NCBI GenBank assembly: GCA_910583775.1
Contig: CAJTYD010000073.1
Span: 1-15,486 of the forward strand
Source: an uncultured Muribaculaceae bacterium
GTDB lineage: Bacteria > Bacteroidota > Bacteroidia > Bacteroidales > Muribaculaceae
DNA: 15,486 bases
Direction: 5' to 3'
Shown: positions 13,553-15,486 of the stretch, one piece after another
Numbering within the stretch: the stretch's first letter is position 1
Layout of the letters: each line of letters starts with the position of its first letter
The notes under the pieces: model-generated
What the model was told of the DNA's origin: nothing
The model's database searches: none
Seen by the model: only the letters and a program-made list of their open reading frames with translations
Made by a program: the position numbers and the translations under genes

Positions 13553-14613
13553 AACCTCTACCAAGCTGCATTGACTATATCATTTCTATTGAAACTCCTA
13601 AGCTACTAAAGGCCACGGAGCTTCATGGGGGTTCGTTAGTTCTAAAAAATGGCAAACCTTTACGATATGCAGGAGGTTTTTGTGTGGTATTCCCTTATCA
13701 TCTCCAAAATAACAAAAAAGTAGCGATTCGTTGTTGGATTGCACATGTTTCGGATGCGGATAAACGTTGCCTTCAAATTTCATCACAGCTAAAAAATAGT
13801 GGTCTCCCCTATTTTGTAGGATTTGAATATATTCCCCAAGGTATAGCAACGTCATTAGGCGTTTTTCCTATAGTTATTATGGATTGGATTGAAGCTATGC
13901 CATTAAAGGAATATCTAAAAATAAATCTTAATTATCCCGAGAGACTCATCAGTCTTGCTGATCGATTTCTAAAAATGTCCAAAGATTTACATGCTGCCGG
14001 TTTTTCTCATGGAGATTTGCAACATGGCAACATTATGGTAAAACCTGGTGGGGAATTATATTTGGTAGATTATGATTCGATGTTCGTTCCAGGGCTTGAG
14101 GACGTATCTGATGAGATTAAAGGTTTAGCAGGGTATCAGCACCCCGGAAGGCACAAACAAGTCTATTTAAGTCCAAAATCTGATTATTTTTCTGAGTTAA
14201 TAATATATACAAGCATTTTGGCCATTGCTCATCATCCTTGTCTTTGGAATAAATTAGATATTGAAGATACTGAAACTCTTGTATTTAGTCAAGATGATTT
14301 AGATCATCCTAATAGATCATCTATTATTTCTCAGTTAAAAAACGACCCTTCCCTATCTAATTGTATCGCAGCAATTGAAGATGCATTGAGGAAAACTGAT
14401 ATTGATAAATTATTCCCTCTTGAAGAGGCAATCGTATCAGCCTCAACACGACTTGTTGTTGGTCTTCAAGAAAAATGGAAGCCTCGCCAAGCGCCAGTGA
14501 TAGAACAAAGGCCCGTTAATATCAATGGACTTAAATCTAAATGGAAGAAAACAAAAGAGATTAATTCCAAACCAATAGATGTAACCTCAATAACAAAAAA
14601 ATGGAAATCTTAG
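13549..14613 (+). CDS. Atypical protein kinase 1 of the triad, with KWK-repeat tail
   Basis: A 354-residue protein with a kinase-like fold. The glycine-rich strand is AGGFCVVFP (41-49). The strand that normally carries the ATP-binding Lys reads VAIRCW, so R61 takes its place. The catalytic loop is HGDLQHGN with D156 and N161, and the metal-binding motif is DYD (174-176) instead of DFG, followed by SMFVPGLE and a GYQHPGRH segment in place of an ordinary activation loop/APE. The C-terminal lobe is followed by a tail with three evenly spaced KWK motifs (309-311, 331-333, 351-353). No membrane segment is seen. It is related to the YegI/TerY-P kinases by context and by paralogy with the next gene. 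It overlaps the PP2C stop by 4 bp. Confidence 0.85.
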   Translation: MKPLPSCIDYIISIETPKLLKATELHGGSLVLKNGKPLRYAGGFCVVFPYHLQNNKKVAIRCWIAHVSDADKRCLQISSQLKNSGLPYFVGFEYIPQGIATSLGVFPIVIMDWIEAMPLKEYLKINLNYPERLISLADRFLKMSKDLHAAGFSHGDLQHGNIMVKPGGELYLVDYDSMFVPGLEDVSDEIKGLAGYQHPGRHKQVYLSPKSDYFSELIIYTSILAIAHHPCLWNKLDIEDTETLVFSQDDLDHPNRSSIISQLKNDPSLSNCIAAIEDALRKTDIDKLFPLEEAIVSASTRLVVGLQEKWKPRQAPVIEQRPVNINGLKSKWKKTKEINSKPIDVTSITKKWKS

Positions 14614-14616
14614 ATT

Positions 14617-15486
14617 ATGCCTTCTATTTCTGACATATTAGATTCTGTTTCAGTCCCAACTCTAATTAAAGATGAAGTTATACGAAACGGAAATTTTGAG
14701 AAATCCAGTCATGGAGTCATCTATTATTCAGGTGGCTTTACGGTAGTATTCCCAGTTTACGTCAAAAGACAGAAATGGGCTTTCCGTTGTTGGCATACAG
14801 AAATGGGTAATGTTCGTAAAAGGTTCAAGATCATTTCTGACTATATCAATCAGCTAAATTCTTCATACTTTTGCAATTTCTATTATTGTGATTCAGGATT
14901 GATTGTAGGAGGGAAAGTGTTCCCTACTACAAGAATGGATTGGGTTAATGGAGAGACAATTAATCAATATATCTCCAAAAATGCGAACAACAAAGGTCTT
15001 ATGCAGTCATTAGGTGATAAGTTCTTGAGAATGACGGATTCTCTTCATAAACATCACATAGCTCACGGAGATTTACAACATGGGAATATTATTATCACCG
15101 ATAAAGGAGATATTAAATTAGTTGACTATGACTCATTATTTGTACCTGGATTAGAAGGCGAATCCGATATCATAACAGGGAAAGCAGAATTTCAACACCC
15201 AAAACGCAATCAACTTAAAATCACATCCGAAAAGTTAGATTATTTCTCGGAAATAGTGATTTATCTTTCAATTCTAGCCATCGCAGAAGACCACAGTATC
15301 ATAAATGAATTTTCTATTGATGACTCACTGTTATTTCAATCAGCAGATTGGAATAATTTTGAGAGTAGCAGAATATACAAGCGTCTTTGTGAGTTAAAGA
15401 GTGATGATATTACTCTTTTACTTGGTATACTCTGCGATTATCTGAGAGAAGATAATATTGATAATCTAAGACCCTTTGCTGATATT
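14617..15486 (+). CDS. Atypical protein kinase 2, paralogue of the preceding gene (3' end beyond window)
   Basis: A frame open from ATG at 14617, 3 bp after the first kinase stop, to the window edge gives 290 residues without a stop. It parallels kinase 1 along its length: SGGFTVVFP (38-46), WAFRCW with R57 at the Lys position, MDW at about 107-109, AHGDLQHGN with D152 and N157, LVDYDSLFVPGLEG with DYD at 170-172, and FQHPKRN. Many blocks are identical to kinase 1 and the surfaces differ, indicating an old duplication rather than a recent copy. Whether it has a KWK tail cannot be seen because the C-terminus is missing. The operon may continue past the window. Confidence 0.87.
   Translation, partial: MPSISDILDSVSVPTLIKDEVIRNGNFEKSSHGVIYYSGGFTVVFPVYVKRQKWAFRCWHTEMGNVRKRFKIISDYINQLNSSYFCNFYYCDSGLIVGGKVFPTTRMDWVNGETINQYISKNANNKGLMQSLGDKFLRMTDSLHKHHIAHGDLQHGNIIITDKGDIKLVDYDSLFVPGLEGESDIITGKAEFQHPKRNQLKITSEKLDYFSEIVIYLSILAIAEDHSIINEFSIDDSLLFQSADWNNFESSRIYKRLCELKSDDITLLLGILCDYLREDNIDNLRPFADI

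Overview
The window looks like chromosome from a Bacteroidota bacterium of the order Bacteroidales, possibly Muribaculaceae. Three things suggest this. The gene neighbourhoods are typical: a sigma-54 activator, LptE, a TPR-like protein and SecG in a row, and NAD kinase next to a CBS protein and divergent from pdxJ. At least two promoters match the Bacteroides consensus TTTG-(19-21)-TAnnTTTG. No Shine-Dalgarno sites are evident. No database search was possible, so the family and genus are inference.

Left half (1-9724), a GC-richer housekeeping backbone. It opens with the tail of an unknown gene. An envelope-related run on the plus strand follows: a PlsC-like acyltransferase resembling the glycine/ornithine lipid O-acyltransferases, a stand-alone sigma-54 activator, an LptE-like lipoprotein, a TPR-like hypothetical and SecG. 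A probable bidirectional terminator separates secG from the convergent nadK. nadK and an upstream CBS/ACT-like gene run on the minus strand, and pdxJ diverges from them. Next come an ExbB-ExbD-TonB-like energy-transduction operon and a secreted endonuclease/exonuclease/phosphatase-family hydrolase.

Middle (9725-11680), a transition zone. A consensus promoter drives an Rpn-family PD-(D/E)XK nuclease through a 196-bp inverted-repeat element. After several hairpins, a second consensus promoter precedes about 300 nt of dense, conserved-looking stem-loops ending in a U-run terminator. I read this as an uncharacterised structured ncRNA.

Right end (11681-15486), an AT-rich cassette of four tightly packed genes: a VWA-domain protein, a PP2C phosphatase and two paralogous atypical protein kinases, the second running off the window. 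The arrangement matches the TerY-P type VWA/PP2C/kinase signalling triad (E. coli YegL-YegK/PphC-YegI is a known relative). Here the kinase is duplicated, and both copies carry Arg where the ATP-binding Lys is expected. It is probably a horizontally acquired phospho-signalling or stress/defence module.

The strongest cross-cutting pattern is a family of three hairpin elements (4921-5100, 5165-5310 on the minus strand, 9818-10013). They share an architecture in which the central stem differs in sequence in every copy but stays perfectly paired.
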